Assembly: GCF_016801865.2 (NCBI RefSeq)
Contig: NC_068938.1
Location: forward strand, 49,793,889 to 49,857,888
Direction of reading: 5' to 3'
Length of the DNA stretch: 64,000 nucleotides
From: Culex pipiens pallens
Taxonomy: Eukaryota; Arthropoda; Insecta; Diptera; Culicidae
Part shown: in pieces, positions 12,023 to 22,996 of the stretch
Numbering within the stretch: the stretch's first letter is position 1
Layout of the letters: each line of letters starts with the position of its first letter
The notes under the pieces: generated by a model
Seen by the model: only the letters and a program-made list of their open reading frames with translations
The model's database searches: none
Told to the model about the DNA's origin: nothing
Position numbers and translations under genes: made by a program

Positions 12023-12606
12023 AGATGTGAATGATGGCTGACAAACCTCAATCAAAACAATGTCGCCTCCGGTTTACTTGGATCAACCATTCTTTTGAGT
12101 TGCATCTTGGTATACAGTTTGGTGCACCGGTGGTGTACCAAGGTGCTTTCGGTACAGTTGCTATGGTGTGACAATAAACAGCTCGGTTTGGTTTCTAGAG
12201 TGACACGAAAACCGCACCACGGCGCACCAGATCTTGGTGTTCAGTGAAGCCTGGTGGTCAAAGACAAACTAGTAGAAAATTGGACAGGTTATCTGAAAAA
12301 AAAAATACACTGAAATAAAAATACACGCCACTTTTATGAGATTTTTTGATTTTTAAGTTTAAAAGTTAAATTTGGTGTTGTCACGATTTGTTTTCGTTCA
12401 AAATTTTTGAGGAAATAGCCTAAGATGTTACAAAGAGACTCACGAAAAATTCAGGATGGTATGTCTCTCCTAAAAAAATACAAAAATCATTTAATAAAAC
12501 TGTTTTTTGAAAAGTAGTCTAAACGTCAAAATTTTTGAAAACCGATAATGGTAATCGATTTCTCAGACAATTTTACATAAAAGTCTCCATATTGAACATT
12601 GTCCTA

Positions 12607-13181
12607 CACCCAAAGTTAAAGATCGAGGGGATAGTCCTCACGAAAAGAAACGTGAGGAAAGTGCTATATTGCGAGAGTATAGGGGGATGGCGTCGCTATT
12701 TTTAGACCACGTTTTCCACTTTTTCTCATCGAAACCGACTACTTTATCGACTTCATTTTGCTGGGCGAGATAGGACGCCGTCTATTTTTAGACAATGACT
12801 CAGCACTTTTCCACTCTTGCACTTAAAAAAACCAGGTGGCAGCACGATGTAACGCCACGTCCCTATAGCCCTCTCGCGTGTTCATTCGTTCATTGGAACA
12901 GCTCATCCTATGAGTGGCTTATATGGACAAACGACCGCCACTTAGTCACCGAACCGTGGTGGCCCATACGGCAAAGGCACGGTACAATATGCCGAAGGTC
13001 TTGTGTTTGAGTCTCGGTATCGGTACTTTTTTTTTTGATAGATGAACTTTTTTGGAAAATGAACCATGAGTAAAGTACTCTCGGTAATTTTGGGATTTAT
13101 CCTCTGCGTCCGCACACAGTACCATTTTACTACCGAATCGTGCTCTTTATCCTCTCGTATGCCGATGCCCAGTTCTGGGTG
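12607..13181 (+). mobile_element. TA-flanked element with internal tRNA-like boxes (M3), split by a MITE
   Basis: It runs from CACCCAAAG to CTGGGTG with TA outside both ends. The host sequence joins cleanly across it when compared with 51340-51370. Without the 182-base MITE and its TA it is about 391 bases, close to M1 (402) and M2 (408). A degenerate tRNA-like part (GTGGTGGCCCATACGGC, then TGTTTGAGTCT) lies at about 12956-13015. The CTCTCGC-type motifs near the middle pair with GCGAGAG before the MITE. Confidence 0.7.
12682..12863 (+). mobile_element. 182-base TA-flanked MITE, complete copy
   Basis: It begins GGGGGATGGCGTCGC and ends GCCACGTCCC, with TA on both sides. Outside it the host motifs GCGAGAG and CTCTCGC become adjacent, which is evidence of a precise insertion into M3. 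The ends pair only imperfectly, over about 14 bases. There is no ORF of note. Confidence 0.8.
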
Positions 13182-13207
13182 TATGTCCAATCCTTGTAAA
13201 GATACAG

Positions 13208-13625
13208 CGGTTTAAAAAAATGTTGAAAAAATAGGTTTGTTGGTGGTTTTTGGCAATTTCTATATGACAGACTTGATTTTTCAGTCTCGTAAATATTTTT
13301 ACTAGAAAGCTCGTCCAATTTCTCATTAGTTTGCCTTTGACAGCATTTCAATTGGATATGGGCTTACAGATATAAGCTTAATTACGTTGGTTATAACTGA
13401 GAATAGAATATTTTTTTCAGTGTGGCAGAAACCTGGATATAAAATAAGCTTACGTAAATACTAAAACGAGTCAAATTAAAAAGCTGTCAAAGGCAAACTT
13501 ATGAGAAATTGAACGAGCTATCCGGTAAAAATATTTAAGAAACTGAAAAATCAAGTCTGTCATACATAAATTGCCAAAAACCACCAAAAAACCTATTTTT
13601 TCAACATTTTTTAATAATATTATCC
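13208..13625. repeat. Inverted repeat at the core of the broken family E copy
   Basis: The left arm (about 13210-13350) includes GGTTTGTTGGTGGTTTTTGG and CAGACTTGATTTTTCAG. The right arm (about 13482-13625) carries the same blocks in reverse complement. Arm identity appears high, with a loop of about 130 bases. Confidence 0.7.
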
Positions 13626-13640
13626 TAAAATTCTAAAATT

Positions 13641-15111
13641 TTAATAAGAATTATATGATTTAAAAAATCATAGACAACAAAATAAAGGGAATTGTAATAA
13701 TGGGCCATTCTAATAGATGGAGTTTTGGGGAACGCGTTAAAACCTATATAAGCATTCATACGGCACAAAAATGTAAATAATGCAACATTGACTGATAAAC
13801 TGCAGAAGTTTCATTTCAACTTTTCAACTACACAGTAAAAAAAATCTGTGTAAAATCGCATGCAGAATCATGCACATCACTTTTGTGAGCAAAAATATGA
13901 AATATTGTATGAAAAAACGTATACACAAAAAGCATGTACGGGAGAAAAAGGCTATGGGCTATTTCCAGAGTTTTTTTTAAAGGACCTATAAATATATAAA
14001 AAAAAACAATAGCTTATGGGACCCCTTCAAAAAAATCGATATTTTTTTACGATTTCTTTGTATTTTGTGGCTTATTTTTGAGGTTTAACTTTGTAACGTA
14101 AATTTAATAGACAAATATCAAGAAACATAGTTTTTTAGTGATGGACAACAATGAAAAACTCATATCTTCTATCGGCCCAAAAATAGTTGCAAAACTTTCT
14201 ACCATATCAAGCAAAGAACCAACATTGCCGAACCGAAAGTCAACCCCAACAAACACCTGAAACAAAAGCTGCTGTTGGAAAAGCTCACCTCCCACATGGA
14301 ACCAGGAAAATAAAGTCTTTGAGGTGTAAAGAAAACCCCAGCTTGTACCTGCAAAAAGAGGCAAACAATAAAAAAAAACAACCACAGTGAGCCGGAGAAA
14401 ATGGGAAAATGTGAAGTTCAAGGAAACTTGAAGCATTGTTTACTACCCACCTGCATGATATGATGATGTCTCCCCTCCTAATGATGGTGGTGCACATAGT
14501 AAACAGACACGGTTGAGCACAACACGACTGAAAGGTGGAACTCTTTCTTTGTGCGAATTGCTGGAAACTTGAAGATAAATATCAATTTGTTTTTATCCTC
14601 CTTTGTGTTGAGCGGGGGAAATTGTTTGTCGACAAAGTGTGTGTAATCTGACTAGCATTTGATGTATGCGGTACTTAGAGTTTTTACTAACGTAAATATG
14701 CCAGCAATTTTGAAAAAAAGAAAAACAGTTTCCTCTTTTTCTACCACCCTAAATTAGCAGACTTTTTTTTTGGTGAATAATCTCACCTGGAAATACATTC
14801 CACCACGTGTGTTTATGTTGGCAGGCAATGACGTACTCACCGTAATTAGCCCACGGCTGTTCAGGAAGCTTTGTTTTGGGTTTCTTTTCTATACGTGCAC
14901 GTCATATGTGCGGCGAAAAACAAAAACGGAAGCTCCACGTCGGACGTGGAAATGTATTATCATTTGTGCTTATCTTGAAGTATTTATGAACGTAATGAAG
15001 ACTAACATGTAGGCAACGAAGTGTTTTGGGATGTATTAATTACCTTGGCATGCAAAGTTAATTTTTTGTTGAATTAAATTTTACAAACAAATTAACAAAT
15101 AACACAGATGA
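13641..15111. other. Intergenic DNA, no gene seen
   Basis: The left part (to about 14100) has repeat-like text, including TTCCAGAGTTTTTTTT, which recurs near 42150. Bases 14160-15050 appear unique. A 110-codon minus ORF at 14104-14436 is hydrophobic but lacks a recognisable family or splice context. Confidence 0.35.
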
Positions 15112-15113
15112 TA

Positions 15114-15515
15114 CACCCAAAATTCAGAGTCGAGATAATCGTTCTCTCAAAATTTATTGAGGGCTCAGTGCCAAAATCGATAGAATAATGGTATCATCAT
15201 AACAAATGAGTTCATTCGTTAGTTGAATCAATAAATCTCCAACAAGTGTCATACATCGACTTCTGACTTCTCCTTGGTCACCAAGCTGTGGTGGCCGAGG
15301 CAGCTAAGTCATAGGATTGGTTTATCAAAGGTCTCTGGTTCGATTCCCGTTGTCGACACTTTTGGTTTTTTGTTTGACGGATGAACTTTTTTTTGCAAAT
15401 GAACCTCGAGAGAATAGTTCTATCGCCCATCTCGAGCTGTGTTCTCTGCGTGGTACCACTATTCTATCGACTCGAGACCATCATTCTCTCGGACTAGCGC
15501 TGCCAGTTTTGGGTG
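15114..15515 (+). mobile_element. TA-flanked element with Leu-tRNA-like Pol III boxes (M1)
   Basis: The ends are CACCCAAAATT and, inverted, CACCCAAAACT, with TA outside each. Inside on the plus strand are TGGCCGAGGCAGCTAAG (15292-15308, a class II tRNA box A) and GGTTCGATTCC (15337-15347, a perfect box B). GAGAGAAT motifs recur in both halves. It carries no transposase, so it is non-autonomous. It combines a DNA-transposon frame with a SINE-like promoter. Confidence 0.75.
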
Positions 15516-15818
15516 TATAATGTATTTCTGATTCTCAAATACATTTTTCTTCACAATTATCCATTTAAAAAAATCCTTACATTTTTAATGATTTGAATAC
15601 ATCACCAACAGGCATATCAGCGATCCCACGTCGAACTAACATGAAGAACCTTTTTTTTTGGTTGACGATAAGGTAGGTCAATTTCGAAATAGGGGGTTCA
15701 AAAAAATTGCGTTTTTGGCGAATTGACCAAAATTCGGGTTTCAAGAATAAAAATGTCCATTTTGACAAACTCTATAATTGTCTAAAAGGGCTCAAAAATC
15801 TAGAAAAAAGAAAAAAAC

Positions 15819-15883
15819 AAGTTTTAACTGAAATATTCCAGGCATCAATAAAATTTATTCCTGAAATATTTCAGTTAAAACTT
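15819..15883. repeat. Near-perfect 65-base palindrome
   Basis: AGTTTTAACTGAAATATT is inverted as AAATATTTCAGTTAAAACT about 25 bases later. It lies midway between M1 and M2, which are also mutually inverted, so it may be the centre of a larger, mostly decayed inverted structure. Confidence 0.6.
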
Positions 15884-16107
15884 GATCTATCTTTTACATC
15901 CACTAGATTATTTTGTACACTTTTAAGCATGTAGAAATAAGCAAAACATTGCTCAAATGCTAGTGATCCATTGATCACTCAATTAAAATTTAATGTTAAC
16001 ATAAGGCTAGAGAAATATTCAGAACAATATTGGTACACAAGTTTTCAAGTTAATTTTGAAGGATCTAATTTTCAACATTGGCTATTTGGTGTTTTTGTTT
16101 ATTAATA

Positions 16108-16515
16108 CACTCAAAACTGGGAGGCACTCGTCCGAGAGAATAATGGCCTCGAGTTGAGAGAATATTCACGGACACAGAGAAAACAGCTTGAGTTGGGCGA
16201 GAGGAACATTCCCTCGAGGTTCATTTGCAAAAAAAGTTCATCTGTCAAAACAAAACAAAAAACCAACAGTGTCGACTACGGGAATCGAGCCAGAGACCTT
16301 TGACAGATTAACCCAATGACTTAACTGCCTCGGCCACCACAACTTGGTGAATAAGGAGTGGTCAGATGTCGATACTTTTTGAAGATTTATTGTATCAATT
16401 TACAAATGAACTCATTTGTTATGATGGCGTGAGTTGGCAGCATTATTCTCGATTTTGGCTTTGAGCTCTGAATAAATGTTGAGGGAACGATTCTCTCGAC
16501 TCTGAATATTCGGTG
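16108..16515 (-). mobile_element. TA-flanked element with Leu-tRNA-like Pol III boxes (M2)
   Basis: This is the same family as M1, in opposite orientation: ends CACTCAAAAC and the inverted CACCGAATATT, TA on both sides, 408 bases. On the minus strand box A (GTGGCCGAGGCAGTTAAG, about 16321-16338) and box B (GGCTCGATTCC, 16281-16291, one change from consensus) are conserved in spacing. M1 and M2 are separated by 592 bases. Confidence 0.75.
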
Positions 16516-16517
16516 TA

Positions 16518-17969
16518 ACAAATGTAACGGTTAATTTTGGATCTCCATTCCGTAACTTTGAAAGATTCTTTTCAAAATTACTAATTCAAATAAAAAAAAA
16601 ATGTAAAAGCATAAACCTCAGCATCCAAAATTGACGAAACCAAGTTTGAATGTGCTGATGAAATAGATTAAGATTAAGCAGAATTACATGTCATCGTTTT
16701 TTTAAGACACACACGAATGCTGATGCCATTTTCATAACATTAAATCTCTGCCTACTCGTAGGCGACCCATCTTGCGCTCGTGCATCGGACAGCTCAGCAT
16801 TTTTCATTTGCAAGACGCTCTGGGCTGATTGTTTTGCAATAATTATAATAATAATACCAGCTCACAGTTGGTTGATTTTCCGGGCTTCAACCAGCCTCAA
16901 CCGCAGCACAACAGCATCAACGACTGACGTCAGCCCCAATGTACGTCATCCATCGGGAAAGATCTAGGATGGCGTTTCCTGTTGAAATTGCTGAAAATAG
17001 AGTCCTGAAACGAGAAAGTTTGCTTTTAGTTCTCCCGTGAAGGACACTTTGCCGAAAGCACAAGATGCACTTGATGGGCTCGTTCGTGTCTTGGGCAAAG
17101 TTTGTCTTCTGCCTGGGGGGGCTTTTATGATGTTTCTGCTTGTCTATTTTAATACTTTGAGATTAAATATAGTTTATGATGCAATCGAGTCATCAGTAGG
17201 CCCTGAAATATTTTCTTAAATTTTAAAGAAAAAATCATAATTTTATAAGATTTTACAAATTTAAAAATATAACAATTCATGTCGTAACAAACAAGCTTGT
17301 CATCACAGCGGGGGAAACGTTTTCCACCAAATTGACATGCTACGAACAATGCTATTACTTCACCGAGTTCCTGAACCCCCACGGCGTCGGCACCAGGAGA
17401 GTGGCAAGTGATGTATCGCATATTGAATGTGACACATCCTTCCGTTTCCTCTTCTCTCTCTATCGCGCGTGTTCCTTTTGCGGCCGTCTTGGCAGAATGA
17501 AGGATCTCTCTCAGGTCTGTCTTGACACACACACTCACACACATCCTCACACTTGGTTTGACAAGAGCTTCATTTTATTACGAATATGTTTTTGTGTGGT
17601 TATTCAGTATTCAATCATTCGGTTGCATAAATTTTCTAGCCGATTTGCTGGGGGGCATTCGAGTGGAAACTTTTCGCTTCTGGAATGATGTCATTTGGAA
17701 GCTGTTCATTTGTTACAATTTCATGGTTTGTTGCGTCCATATGTTTGTGTAAATACATTACAAGATTGTTTTTTAAACGTGTTATTTATTTTATTCCTTA
17801 ATGTTTAGCTTCTTATTGCGATTCATTTCAGGGCGTTGGAGCATGAGTCAGAATCAGGGAATTATAGGAAGCCTGAGTCAGAGACATTAAATCTCATAAA
17901 GTCAACTTCGGTGCTGGAATCAACTTATTTTCTACAATTATTTTCGAAATTTTCAGAAAATTTCCTAAA
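16518..17969. other. Intergenic DNA with a CRE site
   Basis: A perfect cAMP-response-element palindrome TGACGTCA lies at 16925-16932 in a short GC-richer patch (16740-16990). Bases 17380-17560 are also GC-richer, with CA-rich repeats. ORFs of up to 133 codons on minus and 118 on plus overlap and show no domain. Confidence 0.35.
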
Positions 17970-18254
17970 GTTCGTCAAGAAATATTGAAGATTGAACCCC
18001 ATTTTGTAATGCCAATATCACAGCAACTAATCATCAGTATTTCAATGTTAAAACATGAAACATTTGTGAAATTTTCTGATCTTTTCGACAAAAATATCTT
18101 GTAATGTTAGTCTTGATTCCATGATTTCTAATAATGTTTCATTATTTAACGTTAAAAATTGACCATTTGTTGCTGGAATATTGGAATTATAAAATGGATT
18201 ACAGTTTGCAAACAACAATTTTCCTGTTTATTTTTTTATCTGCTGTATCTCAGT
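17970..18254. mobile_element. Family E central fragment (host of the LINE)
   Basis: GAAACATTTGTGAAATTTTC and TGTTAGTCTTGATT match the centre of the palindrome at 50100-50260. The fragment stops at the LINE target duplication, and E-like sequence continues after 22857. The LINE therefore inserted into a family E copy. Confidence 0.55.
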
Positions 18255-18265
18255 AACCAGAGTTT

Positions 18266-18409
18266 CGAATTAAGGACTGTCTGACGAACCCCAGGGCGTT
18301 GATCGCACAGGGTTCTGAAGACGGTTCTTACAGACTTGAAATAATAATAAATCAATTAATAAAGGGAGACCACCTTTCCGAAAAAAAGGTGAAAAAATTT
18401 CAACAATGA
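18266..18409 (+). pseudogene. C-terminal end of LINE ORF1, truncated by the insertion
   Basis: From the 5' junction the frame beginning at 18266 stays open for 47 codons and stops at TGA (18407-18409), which overlaps the ORF2 ATG (18406-18408) as ATGA. The translated tail is Lys-rich (HLSEKKVKKFQQ). An overlapping stop/start fits translation of ORF2 by termination-reinitiation, known from some other LINEs. The ORF1 identity is inferred from position. Confidence 0.5.
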
Positions 18410-20812
18410 AACGATTTATTCAAATTAATCTTCATCATGCCAAAGGAGCGTCAGCCGTTCTTAGCAGAAGGTTTAGTAAAAATAATATTGACGTAGGGCT
18501 CATTCAAGAACCCTGGATAAATAATGGTAAAATTAATGGAATTTCAGCTCAAATGGGTAAACTATTATACGATAATAGTTCTCCCAACCCTAGAGCAGCT
18601 ATGATAGTAAAAAATGATTCAAATTTTATTCCAATAACCGAATTTATTTCAAGAGACATTGTTGCAATTCAAATGGAGGTCCCTACGGTCAGAGGAAGTA
18701 CCTGGGTGTGTATTGCATCTGCGTACTTCCCCGGAGACACCGAGGAGGCCCCTCCATCTGGTGTAACAATGTTTATCTCTTACTGCAAAAAAATAAATAA
18801 ACAATTTATTGTTGGGTGCGACGCCAATGCTCATCACACTGTATGGGGTAGCACTAACATTAACAATAGAGGTGAGAATTTGCTCAATTACATAACAACT
18901 AACAATATTGATATTTGTAACAATGGTGATAATCCCACTTTTATTACAGCAACAAGACAAGAGGTTCTTGACCTCACGTTTTGTAGCGAAGTTATTTCTG
19001 AAAGAGTTATAAATTGGAAGGTTTCTGATGAAATATCACTCTCAGACCATAAACAAATTGAATTCGAATACAATGCAGTTGAAATGATAGTTGGAAGTTA
19101 TAGGAATCCCAAGAAAACCAACTGGGACTCCTATAAACTTCTTCTAAATGACTACGATTTCAATTCCGAAGCCGAAATCCGTACTGTTGATCAGTTGGAG
19201 AAGGCTTCGTCTGAATTAATTATTGCTATAACCAATTCTTACTCCGCTAGTTGCCCAGTCCAGCAAAGATCTTCAAATCGTGAGGTATCTTGGTGGAATG
19301 AAAAATTAGCTGCGTTAAGGAAAAAATCTAGAAGGTTGTTCAACAGAGCAAAAAAATCTGGAGATTGGGACTCATATAAAAAAGCCCTGACTGAATACAA
19401 TAAAAAAATAAAACGTTCTAAACGCAACGACTGGAGACGTTCTTGTGAAAAAATCGAGAAAACTCCAATAGTCGCAAGATTACAAAAAGCTCTTTCCAAA
19501 GATCATTCAAACGGTCTAGGAAATCTTAAAAAAGCAGATGGGTGTTTTACAAAAAATGCATCTGAAACTCTGGATTTAATGATGGAATCTCACTTTCCTG
19601 GCTCGACCAAGGTAATAAGTTGTATAGATCAGGCCGTGGGCGAAAGACTGACAAAAGATTGGTCTGTACTTGCCCATAATCAAGCCTGTGAAATATTTAC
19701 TCGTTCCAAGGTTGACTGGGCGGTGAGCTCTTTCAAACCATTTAAATCCGCAGGGATGGATGGCATCTTTCCTGCTCTTCTCCAGCAGGGTAAAGATATT
19801 ATCAATGCTAAATTAACAGACATTTTTCGAGCCAGTATCGCTCTTAGCTATATCCCAAAAGCTTGGAGAGAGGTACGGGTCATATTTATTCCAAAAGTTG
19901 GGAAAAAGGACAAAACAAGTCCCAAATCCTTCCGTCCAATTAGTCTCTCTTCTATTTTATTGAAAACTATGGAAAAAATTCTTGATGATTTTGTAAAAAA
20001 AACTTTCTTGATCAAATTTCCTCTTAGTAATAGCCAATTTGCATACCAAAGTGGTAAATCTACTATAACTGCTTTAAACTGTTTAGTTTCTAAAATTGAG
20101 AAGTCCCTCAAAGCCAAGGAAGTAGCTCTGGCTGCTTTCCTAGACATTGAAGGAGCTTTTGATAATGCATCTCACAGCTCTATGCGTTCCGCCATGAAAT
20201 CAAGGGGCTTTGGCTCATGGATTATCAAATGGATTGAAACAATGCTTATTGAAAGGGAAATATCTGCCGACCTTGGAGGAGAACGATTGGTAATCAGACC
20301 ACGGAGGGGATGTCCACAAGGTGGAGTTCTATCACCTCTGCTATGGTCATTAGTAGTCGACGATCTTCTGAAAAAGTTGGCGAGTCTCGGCTTTGAACTG
20401 ATCAGCTATGCGGATGACATCTGTATAATAGTTCGGGGAAAAATAGGTAGCGAAATTTGTAACCGAATGCAATCGGCCTTGAATTTTATCTCAAAATGGT
20501 GTAAAAATGAGGGTCTTGGTATAAATCCCTCTAAAACAGTTATAATACCGTTCACAAGACGAAGGACACTAGCACTACCTAATCTTGCTATTCGTGGGAC
20601 AACTATTGAGTATTCTAACGAAGTGAAATATCTTGGTATTACTTTAGATAGGAAACTTAATTGGAATGCTCACCTGAATAATGTATTAAACAAAGGAATT
20701 AATTCTCTATGGCTGAGTAAAAAAACTTTTGGAAAAAAGTGGGGTCTCCGCCCTAAAATGATTTATTGGATATATACATGTATAGTTAGAACAAGAATTA
20801 CGTATGCGTCAC
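18406..20812 (+). CDS. LINE ORF2, first part: endonuclease and reverse transcriptase
   Basis: The start ATG gives MKRFIQINLHHAKGAS. An APE-type endonuclease fills about residues 1-225, with IQEPW (catalytic Glu near 35), VGCDANAHHTVWGS near 137-150 and SDHKQ near 216. The reverse transcriptase follows: FRPISLSSILLKTMEKILDD, then AFLDIEGAFDNASH near 577-590, PQGGVLSPLLWSL, and the catalytic YADDICI near 666. The frame is interrupted after 802 codons plus one base by the palindromic element. An apparent ORF continuing to 21117 is read-through into that insertion. The protein nicks target DNA and copies the element RNA. Confidence 0.9.
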
Positions 20813-21491
20813 TAGGGTGTAATATGGTTGTATGGAAAAAAATAAAGTTGTCCAAATTCAGTGAGCACAGCACTTTTTTAGTTCCTTCTGGGGTCCTTAA
20901 CAACTCCCCAAAGTTTGGGACCGATTGGTTTAGTCCTCACTTTGCGCAAAGCGATTCAATTTTCCATATAAATTTGTATGGGGAAAACCATTTTTTTGGA
21001 TTTTGGTATTTATCAAATCCACGTTTCATATTATATCAAAACCGAACTCATATTCGGATGCTCTGGAATGTCCTCTACAACTTTCCCCAAGAGAGTATGG
21101 TGCTAGCTTGCCCCTAAAAAAAGATACAACGTGTTCAAAACTCGTCTAAAACGTGTTTTTTGCTCGAAAATCACGTTTTAGACGAGTTTTGAGGACGCTA
21201 TATCTTCTTTCAGGAGCAAGTTAGCACCATACTCTCTTCGGCAAAGTTGTAGAGGACATTCTAGAGCATCCGAATATGAGTCCGGTTTTGATATAGCATG
21301 AAACGTGGATTTGATAAATACCAAAATCCAAAAAAATGATTTTCCCCATACAAATTTATATGGAAAATTGAATCGCTTTGCGCAAAGTGAGGACTAAACC
21401 AATCGGTCCCAAACTTTGGGGAGTTGTTTAGGACCCCAAAAGGAACTGAAAAAGTGCTGTGCTGGAAAATCGATTTTGATATTACACCCTA
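20813..21491 (+). mobile_element. Palindromic (long inverted repeat) element, copy 1, inside LINE ORF2
   Basis: The terminal TAGGGTGTAATAT is inverted at the right end, and the arms (about 300 bases each) are near reverse complements, meeting near 21150 around an AAACGTG-rich centre. The nine-base target duplication ATGCGTCAC lies at 20804-20812 and 21492-21500. It has no transposase. A long-TIR body with an 8-9-base duplication suggests a Mutator-like foldback element, though hAT or P-like origins are not excluded. Confidence 0.85.
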
Positions 21492-21500
21492 ATGCGTCAC

Positions 21501-22720
21501 TTGTGTGGTGGCCGAAAGTTAAAGAATCAACTGCCCAAAATAAATTAGCTAAGCTGCAAAGATTAGCCACCATCTCAATAACTGGAGCTAAGCACAGCAC
21601 TTCATCTGCTGCACTAAACTCCTTGTTAAATTTACTTCCTCTTCATAAATTCATAGAATTAGAAGCCCTTAAGAGCGCTTTATTAATGAATCGAGCCACA
21701 AGAATTCAGGATGAAGATTTGACAGGGCACCTAGAAGTCCTTAAAACCTTTACCTTGAATCCGGCGTTAAACTCAATAGTAGACTGGATGCCGACAAAGG
21801 CTAACTATGACATTCCGTTCACAGTGGACGCTAAAAGTCGCTACGAGTGGGATAATGGTGGGCCTAATCTTCGTCCAGGCTCTATTCTGTTCTACACGGA
21901 TGGTTCTAGAATGAATAATAAAACGGGAGCTGGAGTGTTTGGACCAGGAATTAAGACATCTGTTCCAATGGGACAATTTCCAACAGTTTTTCAAGCAGAA
22001 GTTTATGCAATAATTGAATGTTTGCACATTTGCCTCAAAAGAAATTATAGATTAGCTAATATTTGTATCTTTTCCGACAGCTTGGCAGCACTGAATGCTC
22101 TGAAAGGGTATACCTGCCAGTCAAGACTAGTATGGGAAGGAATCAAATTACTAAAGCAATTGTCCCAAAAGAACTCGGTCAATCTTTACTGGGTTCCTGG
22201 GCATTGTGGAATTTTAGGAAACGAAAACGCGGACAGTCTCGCAAGGAAAGGATCTGAAACTGATTTCATTGGCCCAGAACCTTTCTTTGGTGTTTCAGAT
22301 TGTTCTCTGAAAATGGAGCTAAAACGTTGGGAACAATTAACAATCAATTCAATCTGGAATTCTACAGATACTTCCAGACAAGCAAAAAGATTTATCTTTC
22401 CAGGTGGGAAACTATCTCGAGAACTATTAAAACTAGATAAGAAAAATTTAAGGGTGATAACTGGTTTACTAACTGGTCACTGCCCATGCAAATACCACTT
22501 ATTTAATATGAGGAAAATTCCAAACGCAAATTGTAGATTTTGTAATATTGAGAATGAAACATCAGAGCACCTTTTGTGTAATTGTGGTGCCCTGATTCAA
22601 ACTAGAATATTATTTTTTGGGAAAGGGATCTTACATCCCTCCAATATCAACCATTTCCGTCCTAGTAGGGTGATGGACTTTATAAAACAAGTCGACCCTA
22701 ACTGGGACAACATGCAGTAA
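21501..22720 (+). CDS. LINE ORF2, second part: RT thumb, RNase H and CCHC finger
   Basis: After the second target copy the frame resumes with the missing two bases of the split codon, so insertion plus duplication (688 bases) is the only break. It contains RNase H motifs YTDGS (near 21895), QAEVYAI, FSDSLAAL and GNENADSLA, then a C-terminal zinc-binding pattern C-x2-C-x8-H-x3-C (CRFCNIENETSEHLLC). It ends at TAA 22718-22720. The two parts together would cover 1208 codons with no stop or frameshift. Confidence 0.9.
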
Positions 22721-22845
22721 ACAGGAGCTGCCTCTCATCGTTCCATGGTGTTGGGTTAACCTGATTTGCTACAAAAAAAAGAGTCACACCACAATATTCC
22801 TCTAATTGGTCGCAGTGGTCATAAGGCTCAAAAAAAAAAAAAAAA
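22721..22845 (+). other. LINE 3' UTR and poly(A) tail
   Basis: A short 3' region after the ORF2 stop contains an internal A8 run and ends in about 17 A directly before the target duplication AACCAGAGTTT. It is probably the part recognised by the reverse transcriptase. Confidence 0.75.
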
Positions 22846-22996
22846 AACCAGAGTTTAATCTACAATGATTATCAGACTAATTTTTTGGAAATTTCGTAAA
22901 TAAATCGAATAAAATATTGCCACAAATACTTCACACAAAAAATAAAATTATCGAAAAAATACAAAATTTAGTTACAATCAAACATAAAGTGGCCAT

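Larger units (their letters stand above)
11110..12253. mobile_element. Composite insertion in family E
   Basis: Comparison with 51660-51700 shows family E continuity is broken here. The flanks read GTGGTCA before and after, a possible seven-base target duplication. The edges read CAGACTTT on the left and, inverted, CAGGCTTC on the right, which may be weak terminal repeats. Inside are a fragment and a full copy of the 182-base MITE, two tRNA-like segments in opposite orientations, and several inverted GGTGCACC-type motifs. No protein is encoded. The boundaries are inference. Confidence 0.45.
10879..13640. mobile_element. Family E foldback element, copy broken by nested insertions
   Basis: Bases 10879-11109 match the outer end of the 3.1 kb palindrome at 48801-51926 (for example TGGTACTTTTGTACCCGAC and GGCCTATATAAGCCATTTTT). 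The matching order resumes at about 12254 with AAAGACAAACTAGTAG, runs to 12606, then resumes at 13182. The last part (13208-13625) is itself an inverted repeat around a centre near 13420. The breaks mark insertions at about 11110-12253 and at 12607-13181. The match to 51200-51720 is in reverse orientation. Confidence 0.7.
18266..22845 (+). mobile_element. LOA/R1-group non-LTR retrotransposon (LINE), 5'-truncated, with target duplication
   Basis: The unit is flanked by AACCAGAGTTT at 18255-18265 and 22846-22856 and ends in a run of about 17 A. It contains the end of an upstream frame, a complete ORF2 interrupted by one insertion, and a 125-base 3' UTR. The 5' junction falls inside the upstream frame, so most of ORF1 is missing, as is usual after incomplete reverse transcription. 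ORF2 has EN, RT, RNase H and CCHC parts. Clade assignment rests on motif appearance (an IEGAFDN block plus an RNase H domain). Confidence 0.85.

Noticed and set aside
15286..15358. A functional tRNA-Leu gene
   Set aside because: Boxes are good but acceptor and anticodon arms do not close, and the segment recurs in M2 and M3 inside the same element frame.
20813..21117. C-terminal ~100 residues of the 903-codon ORF
   Set aside because: This is read-through of ORF2 into the palindromic insertion; the same peptide appears in the other copy at 23522-23815.
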